A stretch of 64,000 bases of DNA from an uncultured Streptomyces sp. Its GTDB lineage: Bacteria; Actinomycetota; Actinomycetes; Streptomycetales; Streptomycetaceae. The DNA is taken from contig NZ_CANLBS010000005.1 of assembly GCF_947488945.1 (NCBI RefSeq), forward strand, positions 186,001-250,000. Direction: 5' to 3'. This document shows, piece by piece, positions 9,022-18,000 of the stretch (position 1 is its first letter; each line of letters starts with the position of its first letter). The notes below the pieces were generated by a model, which did not search any database, was not told where the DNA came from, and was given only the letters and a program-made list of their open reading frames with translations. Position numbers and translations under genes: made by a program.

Positions 9022-9170
9022 GTCCACCTGGGAACACCCCTACGCGGCCGAAATGGCCTCACTGCGGCCGGGCGGGCGGTGGGTGACGACGGGCGGGGCG
9101 GCGGGGGCGCAGGCTCGGCGACGGGGGCGGCGGGAGGCGCGCGGACGCGGGCCGGAGAGGCGCATCCCCT

Positions 9171-9905
9171 TCAGTCCCGGCGCTCCTTCGGCCGGGCGAT
9201 CACGTGCATCCGTTCCCCCTGCGGACCGAACAGGCTGAGGAATTCGACCGGTTCGTCGTCGGCCGGGCCGAACCAGTGCGGCAGCCGCGTGTCGAACTCG
9301 GCCGCCTCACCCGGACCCATCACCAGATCGTGCTCGGCGAGCAGCAGCCTGAGCCGTCCGGACAGGACGTACAGCCACTCGTACCCCTCGTGGGTGCGCT
9401 GCTCGGGGGACTCGCAGGAGGAGACGCCTTGCTGGATCAGCTTGAACGCCTGAAGGCCACCGGGGCGGGAGGTCAGCGGCAGTGCGGTACGGCCGTGGAG
9501 CACGATCGGCTTGGCCCGGACCCTCGGGTCACCGACCGGCGGCGCGCCCACCAGGTCGTCGAGGGGCACCTCGTGGGCGCGGGCGATGGGCAGCAGCAGC
9601 TCCAGGCTGGGGCGGCGGCCGCCGGACTCCAGACGGGAGAGGGTACTGACGGAGATGCCGGTGGCCTCGGAGAGCGCGGCCAGGGTGACCTCGCGTTCCT
9701 TGCGCAGCCGGCGCAGCCGGGGGCCGACACCGGACAGCACCGCGTCCAGCTCGGGATCGGCCCCCGCCCGGCCGCCGTCACCCTCGGAACCGGACGACGG
9801 ACCGGACGACGGGCCGGACGCCGGGCGGGACGCCGGACCGGTCGGCCCCCGGCCGGTCCGTGCCGTGGACGGGTCTTCGTGCGGCTTCCGCCGTTCATGC
9901 TCCAT
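9171..9905 (-). CDS. XRE-family regulator with cupin sensor
   Basis: A 244-aa transcription factor: a low-complexity N-terminus with repeated SGP units (residues about 15-45), a helix-turn-helix of the Cro/CI type (LRRLRKEREVTLAALSEATGISVSTLSRLE, about 63-95), and a C-terminal cupin barrel (GYEWLYVLSGRLRLLL and the GPGEAAEFDTRLPHWFG turn, about 170-235) that should bind a small ligand or metal. It probably represses a nearby transporter, amino-acid or polyamine gene; the target is unknown. There is no ribosome site before the ATG; the promoter -10 element ends about 6 bases upstream of it, so the mRNA is probably leaderless. Confidence 0.88.
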   Translation of the reverse strand: MEHERRKPHEDPSTARTGRGPTGPASRPASGPSSGPSSGSEGDGGRAGADPELDAVLSGVGPRLRRLRKEREVTLAALSEATGISVSTLSRLESGGRRPSLELLLPIARAHEVPLDDLVGAPPVGDPRVRAKPIVLHGRTALPLTSRPGGLQAFKLIQQGVSSCESPEQRTHEGYEWLYVLSGRLRLLLAEHDLVMGPGEAAEFDTRLPHWFGPADDEPVEFLSLFGPQGERMHVIARPKERRD

Positions 9906-9911
9906 ACGGTC

Positions 9912-9944
9912 ATTGCAGATTCGGCAACCGGGTTTGTCAAACCC
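9912..9944 (-). promoter_or_regulatory. Promoter/operator of the XRE-cupin gene
   Basis: Reading the minus strand, TTGACA (9940-9935) is followed after 17 bases by TGCAAT (9917-9912). The -35 element lies inside a perfect 15-bp palindrome GGGTTT-GTC-AAACCC (9930-9944), a natural autorepression operator. The ATG at 9905 would be at or next to the transcription start. Confidence 0.6.
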
Positions 9945-10025
9945 GCCCGTTCCGGGGCCGGGGTTCGGGGCACCGGGTTCGGGGCACGCACTGGACCGGA
10001 CCAGCGTCCCCGGCCCCGGCCCCGG

Positions 10026-11321
10026 TCAGATCTCGTCGCGCACCAGCGCCAGCAAACGGTCCAGGACCCGGGGGCCGCCGGCCCGCAGGCCGTCGTGCTC
10101 GAACTCGTCGGTCACCCACGTCCGCAGCCCCTTGACGGCCGCGGCCGTCTCCAGCGCGTGCGCGGTGTCCACGTACATGTCGTCGTGGTAGACGGCGGCG
10201 GCGACCGGCACCTCGTTGCGGGCGAGGCGCTCCTTGTCGTACAGGACCGGCCAGTCCGTGCGGGCGGCCAGCAGGTCGGCGGTCTCCCGGAGCGGGCGCA
10301 GCGCGGGGTCGACCTCGAAGTGCCAGGGGTGGATGGACTCGCCGGTGAAGTACACCGGGCCGTCGCCCGCGAGCGAGGCCGCCGCGTCGAACTGCGGGAA
10401 CTCGGCGCGCACGCGCTCGGCCGACCAGCCGGTGGCCTCCTCGCCCTGCCCGTAGATCACCTCGTGCACGAGGGCGTAGAGCGGGTGGGCGGCGAACGAG
10501 TTGGCGGTACGCATCGCCTCCTGGAAGGCGTCGGAGAGCTCCGGCCCCGCCGGGGTGCGGACGAAGGCGTTCTCCAGCAGGTAGTGGAGCTGGTGGCTGC
10601 CGGTGGAGCCGCCCAGCATGATGCCGAGCGACTGGAAGCCCTCGACGGTCAGCACGTGCCCGGCCGACTCCGGGCGGTGCGCCGCGAGATGTGCGGCGAT
10701 CTCGCGGGCGCGCTCGACGTCCATCGGGTACCGGGCGTAGTGCGCGGCCACCTTCCGCGCGATCCGCGGGTATGCGGCGCGGTAGACGTCGTCGGCGTGC
10801 GCGTCGAGCGAGGGCAGCCCGCCCGTGATCAGGACGGCGGCAAGGCCCTCGGGGGCGGCGGAGAGGTAGCGGACCGCGCAGAAGCCGCCGAAGGACTGAC
10901 CGAGGACGGTCCAGGGAGCACCGCCGGTGAGCTGCGGGCGGATCAGCTCGCAGTCGGCGACGATGCTGTCGGAACGGAAGTGGGCGAGGTACTCCGCCTG
11001 CTCGGCGGGGCCGCCGCGGAGCGGCAGCGTCTGCCGGTTCGCCGGGGTGGACAGGCCGGTGCCGCGCTGGTCCAGCAGCAGGACCCGGAAGTCCCGCAGC
11101 GCCCGGCCGAGCCATGCCTCGGTACCGGTGAAGCGCCGCGCGCCGAAGCCGGGGCCGCCCTCCAGGTAGACCAGCCAGGGCAGGTCGGAGCCCGTACGGC
11201 CGCTCGCCACCGCCTCCCGTCCGAAGACCTCGATCCGCTCGCCACCCGGATCGGCGTGGTCGAGCGGGACGGAGAATCGGCGGTCGGTGAAGACGACGCC
11301 CGGATGACGGTAGCTGCTCAC
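10026..11321 (-). CDS. Proline iminopeptidase-like alpha/beta hydrolase (S33)
   Basis: A 431-aa serine hydrolase of the prolyl-aminopeptidase family, which releases N-terminal proline or other residues from short peptides in the cytoplasm. It has the EGGPGFG oxyanion-turn motif (residues 54-60), the LLLDQRGTGLST strand, and the nucleophile elbow GQSFGG with Ser143. A C-terminal DEFEHDGLRAGG stretch supplies the catalytic His. There is no signal peptide. The GTG at 11321 follows AGGAGCACCAC; the frame extends 25 residues further without a good ribosome site. The family's usual length is 310-440 aa, so it is complete. Confidence 0.9.
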   Translation of the reverse strand: MSSYRHPGVVFTDRRFSVPLDHADPGGERIEVFGREAVASGRTGSDLPWLVYLEGGPGFGARRFTGTEAWLGRALRDFRVLLLDQRGTGLSTPANRQTLPLRGGPAEQAEYLAHFRSDSIVADCELIRPQLTGGAPWTVLGQSFGGFCAVRYLSAAPEGLAAVLITGGLPSLDAHADDVYRAAYPRIARKVAAHYARYPMDVERAREIAAHLAAHRPESAGHVLTVEGFQSLGIMLGGSTGSHQLHYLLENAFVRTPAGPELSDAFQEAMRTANSFAAHPLYALVHEVIYGQGEEATGWSAERVRAEFPQFDAAASLAGDGPVYFTGESIHPWHFEVDPALRPLRETADLLAARTDWPVLYDKERLARNEVPVAAAVYHDDMYVDTAHALETAAAVKGLRTWVTDEFEHDGLRAGGPRVLDRLLALVRDEI

Positions 11322-11582
11322 GTGGTGCTCCTGAACGAGATGGTTGTCCGACAGTTCAGCACATGACCGTGAGTCGTACGGTTCCGGCCCGTGCACACCG
11401 TCCGGCCGGACTCCTACGAGGACGTCCCGCCTGTCCGTGACGAGACGTCACCCGGCACGACGCCGCGGGTGCGACCCGGTCCCGGAGGCGTGGGAGACGG
11501 GACGGGAGCCGGCCGGGATGTCGGTGGTGGGCAAACACCTGCTCGCGGAGGCGTGGGAACGCGGGACCGGCGTCCGGGGCCG

Positions 11583-11780
11583 TCAGTCGAACAGGGCGCG
11601 CACGAGTGCGCCGACGGCCCGGCCGAAACCGCGCAGGACGCCCGGCGCGATTTCGCCGAGGTCCACCGCGGTCTCCGCCGCGTCCGGCAGACGGTCCTTG
11701 GCGCGGCACCGCCCGCAGCGGCCGCCACGCAGCGCGCGTCGCCGTCGGCAGTTTCCGCAGACCCCCCGGGTGCGTCTCAT
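11583..11780 (-). CDS. Small zinc-ribbon-like protein
   Basis: A 65-aa Arg-rich protein. Two Cys pairs near the N-terminus (CGNC at 8-11 and CGRC at 22-25) would make one zinc ribbon. The rest is an amphipathic helix ending VGALVRALFD. Third codon positions are about 86% G/C and a GGAAG ribosome site sits 9 bases before the ATG, which supports coding. Function unknown. The 260 bases between it and the peptidase gene hold no gene I trust. Confidence 0.5.
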   Translation of the reverse strand: MRRTRGVCGNCRRRRALRGGRCGRCRAKDRLPDAAETAVDLGEIAPGVLRGFGRAVGALVRALFD

Positions 11781-11832
11781 GCCGCCCAGTCTTCCGCACG
11801 CCGCCCGGTGATTCCGCCGGGGGGCCGGGCCG

Positions 11833-12105
11833 TCAGATCAGCCGGTAGCTGCCGCCGTCGCGGGTCCGGGCGAGGAATCCGCCTTCGACCAGATAGCGGC
11901 GCAGCGCGGGAAAGTCGTCGTGGACCGTCAGCAGCGCCGCGTTGACCTCCTTCTCGGAGTACGTGCGCTCCTGGGCGAAGAGCGTGCCGGCCAGGTGGGC
12001 GAGGAGCTGCTCCCGGCGGGCGGGCTTGCGTGGGACGACGGTGAGGCGGCCGTGGGAGAAGAGCGCGGCCACCTGGCGCGCGTCGGTCGTCGCGTGATCG
12101 GACAT
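11833..12105 (-). CDS. DUF2087 domain protein
   Basis: A 90-aa protein matching the DUF2087 pattern: RLTVVPRKPARREQLLAHLA, then TYSEKEVNAALLTVHDDFPALRRYLVEGGFLARTRDGGSYRL, a winged-helix-like fold. In other genomes the domain occurs alone or behind a transcriptional regulator; the role is unknown but DNA binding is plausible. The ATG at 12105 is chosen because the longer frame upstream is Arg/Ser-rich and overlaps the divergent membrane-protein gene. The 184-base gap to that gene should hold both promoters. Confidence 0.8.
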   Translation of the reverse strand: MSDHATTDARQVAALFSHGRLTVVPRKPARREQLLAHLAGTLFAQERTYSEKEVNAALLTVHDDFPALRRYLVEGGFLARTRDGGSYRLI

Positions 12106-12289
12106 GAGCGGGAGTCTCGCAACGCCCCGGCGCCCGCGGCAACACCTTTTCTCCGGTGGCACCCGGGGCGGTCGCCCGCCCGGGGGCGCGGACCGGCCGG
12201 TACGCCGTACGGAGGCACCCGGCGACCCGTAATCGATCTTCCCGGCCTTGCGCGGCCATGGGACGGGAGAGGCGGGGCACGCTCTGGGG

Positions 12290-13534
12290 ATGCCTGATGT
12301 CTCCTCCTCGTCCGTCGTCAAACTGGTCCGCCGCACCACGGAGCCCGCGTTCGTCCAGGCCGTGCGGTCCACGGCCGCCGCCGTCATCGCGTACTCGGTG
12401 GCCGCGTGGCTGCTGCCCCATCCGGCTCCGCTCACCGCCCCGCTGACGGCCCTGCTGGTCGTCCAGGTCACCCTCTACGCGACGCTCACGACCGGCATCC
12501 GGCGGGTGAACTCGGTCGTCGTCGGCGTCCTCATCGCCATCGGATTCAGCACCCTGGTCGGGCTCACCTGGTGGAGCCTGGGTCTGACCATCTTCACGGC
12601 GCTCATGATCGGGCGGCTGGTGCGGGTGAACGAGTTCGTGGTGGAGGTGGCGATCAGCGCCATGCTGGTGCTCGGGGTGTCGCAGGTGCAGGTCGCGTAC
12701 ACCGCCTGGGACCGGGTGCTGGAGACCCTGATCGGCGCGGGCGTGGGGCTGCTGTTCAACCTGCTGTTCGCTCCCCCCGTGTGGGTGCAGACCGCCGGCG
12801 CCTCGATCGAGGAACTCGCCGGGCGGATGGGCACGATGCTGCACGCGATGGGCCAGGAAGTGGTGGGCAACGCCCCGGTGCCCCGGGCGGCGGCCCGGCT
12901 GCACGAGGCGCGGCGGCTGGACCACGACATCGTCGAGGTGGACGCCTCCCTGCGGCAGGCGGAGGAGAGCCTGATGCTCAATCCGCGGGTGCGTCAGGGG
13001 CTGCTGCACCGGGTGGTGCTGCGTACCGGCCTCGACACCCTGGAGATCTGCGCCGTGGTGCTGCGCGTGCTGACCCGTACGCTCACCGACCTCGCCAAGG
13101 CGCGTACCGAGGAGTCGCTGTTCCCCGACGAGGTGGCCGAGGGGCTCACGGAGCTGTTCGACCGGATGGGCGAGGCGATCGAGGCGTTCGCCGAGATGAT
13201 CACCACCCCGCTGAGCGCAGGCGCCGACGACGCGGAGGAGCACCTGGCGCAGGCGCTGGCCCGCGGTCGCGAGACCCGCGACCGGGTGGCGTTCCTGCTG
13301 CTGGACACGGTGCAGGAGCACCCCCGGCAGTGGCAGCTCCACGGCGCTCTGCTGGCGGAGGTGGACCGGGTGCTCGACGAGCTGGACATCGACAAGCGGT
13401 CGGAGCGGGTCCTGGAGGAACTGGACCGCCACTCCGCCCAGATGCACCAGCGCCACCCCCGCCTGCGCGCCGTCCAGCGCCGGCTGAGCGGTGCGGCGGC
13501 CGTGCGGCGTACGCACGCGGGGGAAGCGGACTGA
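12290..13534 (+). CDS. FUSC/aromatic-acid-exporter-like membrane protein
   Basis: A 414-aa protein with six predicted N-terminal transmembrane helices (residues about 20-165; e.g. AVRSTAAAVIAYSVAAWLL and ILIGAGVGLLFNLLFAPPVWV) and a long helical cytoplasmic C-terminus. The arrangement is that of the aromatic acid exporter/FUSC group (AaeB-like), but with one membrane half instead of two, the common actinobacterial form. It may export aromatic or other weak acids; evidence is topology only. A paralogue lies at 50,877-52,043. The ATG at 12290 has a GGGGA site. It converges on the HAD gene with only 8 bases between. Confidence 0.82.
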   Translation: MPDVSSSSVVKLVRRTTEPAFVQAVRSTAAAVIAYSVAAWLLPHPAPLTAPLTALLVVQVTLYATLTTGIRRVNSVVVGVLIAIGFSTLVGLTWWSLGLTIFTALMIGRLVRVNEFVVEVAISAMLVLGVSQVQVAYTAWDRVLETLIGAGVGLLFNLLFAPPVWVQTAGASIEELAGRMGTMLHAMGQEVVGNAPVPRAAARLHEARRLDHDIVEVDASLRQAEESLMLNPRVRQGLLHRVVLRTGLDTLEICAVVLRVLTRTLTDLAKARTEESLFPDEVAEGLTELFDRMGEAIEAFAEMITTPLSAGADDAEEHLAQALARGRETRDRVAFLLLDTVQEHPRQWQLHGALLAEVDRVLDELDIDKRSERVLEELDRHSAQMHQRHPRLRAVQRRLSGAAAVRRTHAGEAD

Positions 13535-13542
13535 CCGAGGAC

Positions 13543-14094
13543 CTACCGGGCCCCTCGACGCGCCGCCGGTGGAACGCCGCCCGAGCCGTCGAAGGCGGCG
13601 AGCGCGCGGAAGTCGGCCGCGCCAAGACCGGCGCGCGGGTCGACGTGGTGCAGCAGCGCGGGTCCGGGGTGGTGTGTGCGGACGTAGGCGTGGTCGAGTG
13701 CGCTCTGCTCGTCGTCCACCCAGACGAACGGCCGTCCGGCGGCGTGCTCGACGATCGCCTCGGTCTTCCAGTGCACAGCGTCGGGGCGCTCACGGAACAG
13801 GGCGTCGCCGAAGTCGACGAACGGCAGGTCGGGGAGGCCGAGGGCCGGGGCGATCCACCGGTTGGCGCTCTCCATCCAGGTCGTGGCCCATACGAGTGCG
13901 TGCCCGAGGGCGAGCAGCGCGGGGCCGTGCTCCGGGTTCAGCCAGATCCGCAGCGGCCGCCGCGGGGTCAGCGGGTTGGCGGGGACCGTGTCTTCGCGGG
14001 GCACCCGGAGCGTGGTGTAACCGTCGGGTCTGCGGTGCGGCTTGGCGGCGTACGGGTTGAGGGGCCCGTCCACGTCGAGGTAGAGCAGGGGCAC
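13543..14094 (-). CDS. HAD-like domain protein
   Basis: A 183-aa protein beginning VPLLYLDVDGPLNPY, which is HAD motif I (DxD at residues 7 and 9). Further HAD-like features are a WATTWM strand (motif II Thr) and FVWVDDE (motif IV acidic pair). It belongs to the actinobacterial HAD domain group often annotated as a secreted or hydrolase-like HAD protein; the substrate is unknown. The GTG at 14094 has GGAGGA six bases upstream; an ATG at 14118 would overlap the kinase stop by ATGA and cannot be excluded. Confidence 0.8.
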   Translation of the reverse strand: MPLLYLDVDGPLNPYAAKPHRRPDGYTTLRVPREDTVPANPLTPRRPLRIWLNPEHGPALLALGHALVWATTWMESANRWIAPALGLPDLPFVDFGDALFRERPDAVHWKTEAIVEHAAGRPFVWVDDEQSALDHAYVRTHHPGPALLHHVDPRAGLGAADFRALAAFDGSGGVPPAARRGAR

Positions 14095-14114
14095 GGTGGC
14101 TCCTCCGGGTCGGT

Positions 14115-15023
14115 TCATCGTGCCGCGGCATCGGTGAGGATCGCGTCGAGGCGGGCCCGGCACTCGGCCACGAAGGCGGGGATCGTGTGCCGGTAGTACG
14201 AGATCCCGCTGGCGCCCACCGCGATCGCCCAGGCGCGGGCGCGGGTCCAGGTCGGCTCGTCCAGGTCCAGGGCGTTCCAGTAGGCGGACCGTGCGTCCGG
14301 TGGAAGGTCCCAGACCGTGGCGTGCTCGGCGTCGGGGAGGCCGATGGACAGCGCACCGAAGTCGATGACGGCGTGCAGTGCGCCGTCCCTGACCAGCAGG
14401 TTGGTCGGTTTGAGGTCGCCGTGCAGCCACACCTGGGGTCCGACGGATTCGGGCAGGGCGACCGCGTCCCGCCACAGTCGCTCCAGGGTGCCGACGTCGA
14501 GTTCGCCGCCCACGAGTTCCCGGCAGTCGTCGAGGCACCGGCCGACCCACCGGTCGCAGGCTCCGAGGGGCCCGCCCCGGTACCAGTCGAGGCCGCCCTC
14601 ACGGGTGGCGCCCATGAGGTCGACGCGGTGGAGCCGGTCCACGATCCCGGCGAGGGCGTTGCCGAACGCGGTCCAGTCCCGGACGGTCTTGGGGCCGGCC
14701 TCGTCGCCGTCGATCCAGCGGTGGACCGACCAGACCGCGGGGAAGCCGGCGGCCGGCGTCCCGCGGTGGACGGGGTCCGGGATCTCGCACGGCAGCAGAG
14801 GTGCGAGGCGCGGCAGCCACTCCTGCTCCTTGCGCACGGACCGCCCGCCGTCGACGGTGCGCGGAAGCCGCACGAGCAGGTCCTCGCCCAGCCGGTACAT
14901 CGTGTTGTCGGTTCCCGCACCCGCCGCCGACAGCGGCAGGCCGGCCCACTCCGGGCGCTGGGCCGCCAGCAGGGCACGGATCAGTCGCTCGTCGACCGGG
15001 ATCTCGTTCTCGTGGAGTGTCAC
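14115..15023 (-). CDS. Aminoglycoside phosphotransferase-fold kinase
   Basis: A 302-aa kinase of the APH/choline kinase superfamily. The catalytic loop HGDLKPTNLL is at residues 201-210 (Asp203 as base, Asn208 as metal ligand), and the DFG-type metal motif follows as VIDFGALSIG. The nucleotide-lobe GTDNTMYRLGEDLLVRLPR segment is also clear. Proteins of this branch phosphorylate aminoglycosides, macrolides or ordinary metabolites; the substrate cannot be assigned. The start is GTG at 15023. It lies 59 bases after the EccA-like gene on the same strand and is followed by the HAD gene, so all three may be co-transcribed. Confidence 0.88.
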   Translation of the reverse strand: MTLHENEIPVDERLIRALLAAQRPEWAGLPLSAAGAGTDNTMYRLGEDLLVRLPRTVDGGRSVRKEQEWLPRLAPLLPCEIPDPVHRGTPAAGFPAVWSVHRWIDGDEAGPKTVRDWTAFGNALAGIVDRLHRVDLMGATREGGLDWYRGGPLGACDRWVGRCLDDCRELVGGELDVGTLERLWRDAVALPESVGPQVWLHGDLKPTNLLVRDGALHAVIDFGALSIGLPDAEHATVWDLPPDARSAYWNALDLDEPTWTRARAWAIAVGASGISYYRHTIPAFVAECRARLDAILTDAAAR

Positions 15024-15082
15024 GTCGGCAGTCTCACCGGTCTGGGGCTGGGGACGCGAAGGGGTTTCCCGGTGGGGGCCCG

Positions 15083-18000
15083 TCAGGGGACGGCCGTGGC
15101 CGCCCCGAGGGCCGGCACCGGGGCCGGGACGTCCCCGGGCAGCAGCAGCCGCAGGTCCTCCAGGCCGGGTGCCGCCATCGCGCCCAGCCTGCGGGCCTGA
15201 CGGGTCGTCATGACCTCCAGGATTCCGCGTGCCGTACGGGCGTTGCCGAACGAACGGTCGCGCGGCAGGGCCGCCACGTGCGCCCGGACGGCCTCCAGGG
15301 TGTCCGGCGGACAGTCGTAGCCCGACTCGGCGGCCTGCCGGGAGACGATGTCGACCAGCTCCTCGGTCGTGTAGTGCTCGAACACCACGCTGCGGGTGAA
15401 CCGCGAGGCCAGGCCCGGATTGGAGGCGAGGAAGCCCGCCATCTCCTCGGTGTACCCGGCCGCGATGACCACCACGTCGTCGCGGTGGTCCTCCATCAGC
15501 TTCAGGAGCGTCTCCACCGCCTCCCGGCCGAAGTCGCCGCCGGCCCCGGCGGGCGTGAGCGTGTACGCCTCGTCGATGAAGAGCACGCCGCCCAGCGCGG
15601 AGTCGAAGACCTCCTTGGTGAGCTGCGCGGTGTGGCCCACGTACCGCCCGACCAGATCGGCGCGCGCCACCTCCACCAGCTGGCCCGTGGGGAGCACGCC
15701 GAGCGAGTGGAGCAGGCCCGCGTACAGGCGGGCCACCGTGGTCTTGCCGGTGCCGGGCGGGCCCGAGAACACCAGGTGGTTGCTCATCCGGGGCGCGGGC
15801 AGTCCGGCCGCGCGCCGGCGGGCGCCGGCCGACAGCAGTTGGACGAGGTCGTTCACCTCGCGCTTGACCGCGTGCAGCCCGGTCATCCCCTCCAGTTCGG
15901 CCAGCAGCCCGGCCGAAGCGGGCGGCCCGTCGGCAGTCGCCGCCGGTCCCCCGACGTCGGCGGGCAGCAGCCGGGCCAGATCGCTCTCGGCGGGGTCGGG
16001 CACGGTGCTCAGCCGCACGGCCTGCCGGTCGACCATCTCCTCGAAGACCCGGCGCGCCTCGCGGCCGTTGCCGAAGGTGGCGTCGCGGGTGGTGGCGGAG
16101 TAGTGCGCGGCCAGGGCGGTGAGGGTGCCGGGGTCGAGTTCGTAGCGGTGGGCCCGGCACATCGACTCGGTGATGGTGACGAGTTCGTCCACGGAGTAGT
16201 TGGCGAACTCGATGGTCCGGGTGAATCGGGAGGCCAGACCCGGGTTGGAGGCGAGGAACCCGGCCATCTCGCCGGTGTAACCGGCCGCGATGACCACGAC
16301 GTCCTCGCGGTGGTCCTCCATCAGCTTCAGCAGGGTGTCGACCGCCTCCCGGCCGAAGTCGGCGCCGGAGCCCTTGCCGTCGGAGAGCAGGGTGTACGCC
16401 TCGTCGACGAAGAGCACCCCGCCCAGCGCCTCGTTGAACGCCTCGGTGGTCTTGATCGCGGTACCGCCGATGACCTGTGCCACCAGATCCGCCCGCGACA
16501 CCTCGACCAGGTGGCCGGAGCGCAGCACGCCGAGCTCGGCCAGGATGCCGCCGTAGAGCCGCGCCACGGTGGTCTTGCCGGTGCCGGGAGGGCCGGAGAA
16601 CACCAGGTGCCTGCTCATCGGAGGGGCCGGCATGCCGAGACGCGCGCGGCGCTGGGCCAGTTCGTTGAGGTGCACCAGGGTGTGCACCTGCTGCTTGACG
16701 TCCCCCAGGCCGATGAGCGCCTCCAGTTCCTGGAGCGGTCCCGGCGGCGGTGCCGGTGCCGTCCGGCCGGCCGGTCCTGGCGGGGCGTCGGCGGTCCCGG
16801 CGGAGGTGTCGGACCCGTCCCAGGAGTCGGGGAGTTCGTTGCCCGCGCTCATCAGGTCGTCGACGGTGAACCGCTCCCCGGGCCGGGAGGCGCGCAGCCC
16901 GGCCCCGCGGTTGTCCCGGACGACGCACCCGGTGACGGTGACCGCCTCGCCGGTCTCCACCCGGATCCCGTCGCCCCGGCTGCCGGTGATCCGGCACGCG
17001 TCGAGAGCGGCCCGGGAGCCGTCGGCCAGCAGCACCCCGTGGGCGGCCGACTCGGTGATCCCGGTGCGCTCGGCCGCGATCTCGCCGCCGTGCTCCACCA
17101 GAATGCCGGAGGCGGCCCCCGCGTGCGCCCGGCAGTCCACGACGGTGAGCCGGCCGCCGGTTCCGACCCGGAACCCCGCGTCGCCCGCCGACTCCACCTG
17201 CACGTCGCGCAGTTCACCGCGCGCACCGGCTCCGGCACGGACGCCGCAGCCGCCCGGACGCTCGATCCGGCAGTCCTCCAGCCGTCCGCGCCCCTCGTCG
17301 GTGACCTCGACCCCGTGTCCGGCGGGGGCCACCAGACGGGCCCCGCGCACCAGGGGGTTGGCGCCGCCGCGGATCAGCAGGGCGGTGCCGGCCGCGTCCG
17401 TGATCCGCAGTCCGTCGAACTCGGCGACCGAACCGTCCTCCACGACCACCGATCCGGCCGGGTCCGCGCAGTCGCGTACGGAGAGGTGGTGGAAGACCGG
17501 CATGCTCGACCCGGCGACCCGGACCGCGGGGGCGGCGGAGGTGTCGAACTCGCAGTTCTCGAAGGTGCCTCCGGAGCGTTCGTCCAGGGTGAGGGCGTGG
17601 CCCTTGGTCCGGGTGGTACGGCAGCGGAGTACGTCCGGGACCGCGCCGGCGGCGATCACCAGGCCGGGGCCCGTGGTGTCGGAGACGGTGACCTCCTCCA
17701 GCACGGGTCGCGCGTCACTGGTGACGTACACGCCGACGGCGGTGTCGTGGACGTCGGTGCGGACCACGCGGGTGGTGCTGCTGCCCTCCAGGGCGACGGC
17801 GGGCTTCTCCGCGCCGGAGACGTCGCAGTCCTCCACGGTGCCGCCGGCCTGCCCGTTGGCGAGGACGCCGTTGCCGCGGGCGTCCCGGATGCGGCAGCCG
17901 CGCACGGTGGTGCGGGCCTCCTCGCCCAGGACGACGCCGGACGTGCCGAGGTTCTCGACGACGCAGTCGGCGACGACGCTCCCGGCGGGCGACGTGTCCA

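Noticed and set aside
11391..11945. Plus-strand frame starting VHTVRPDSYED
   Set aside because: Only the first dozen codons look good; the rest is Arg/Gly/Ala-rich and overlaps two better minus-strand genes.
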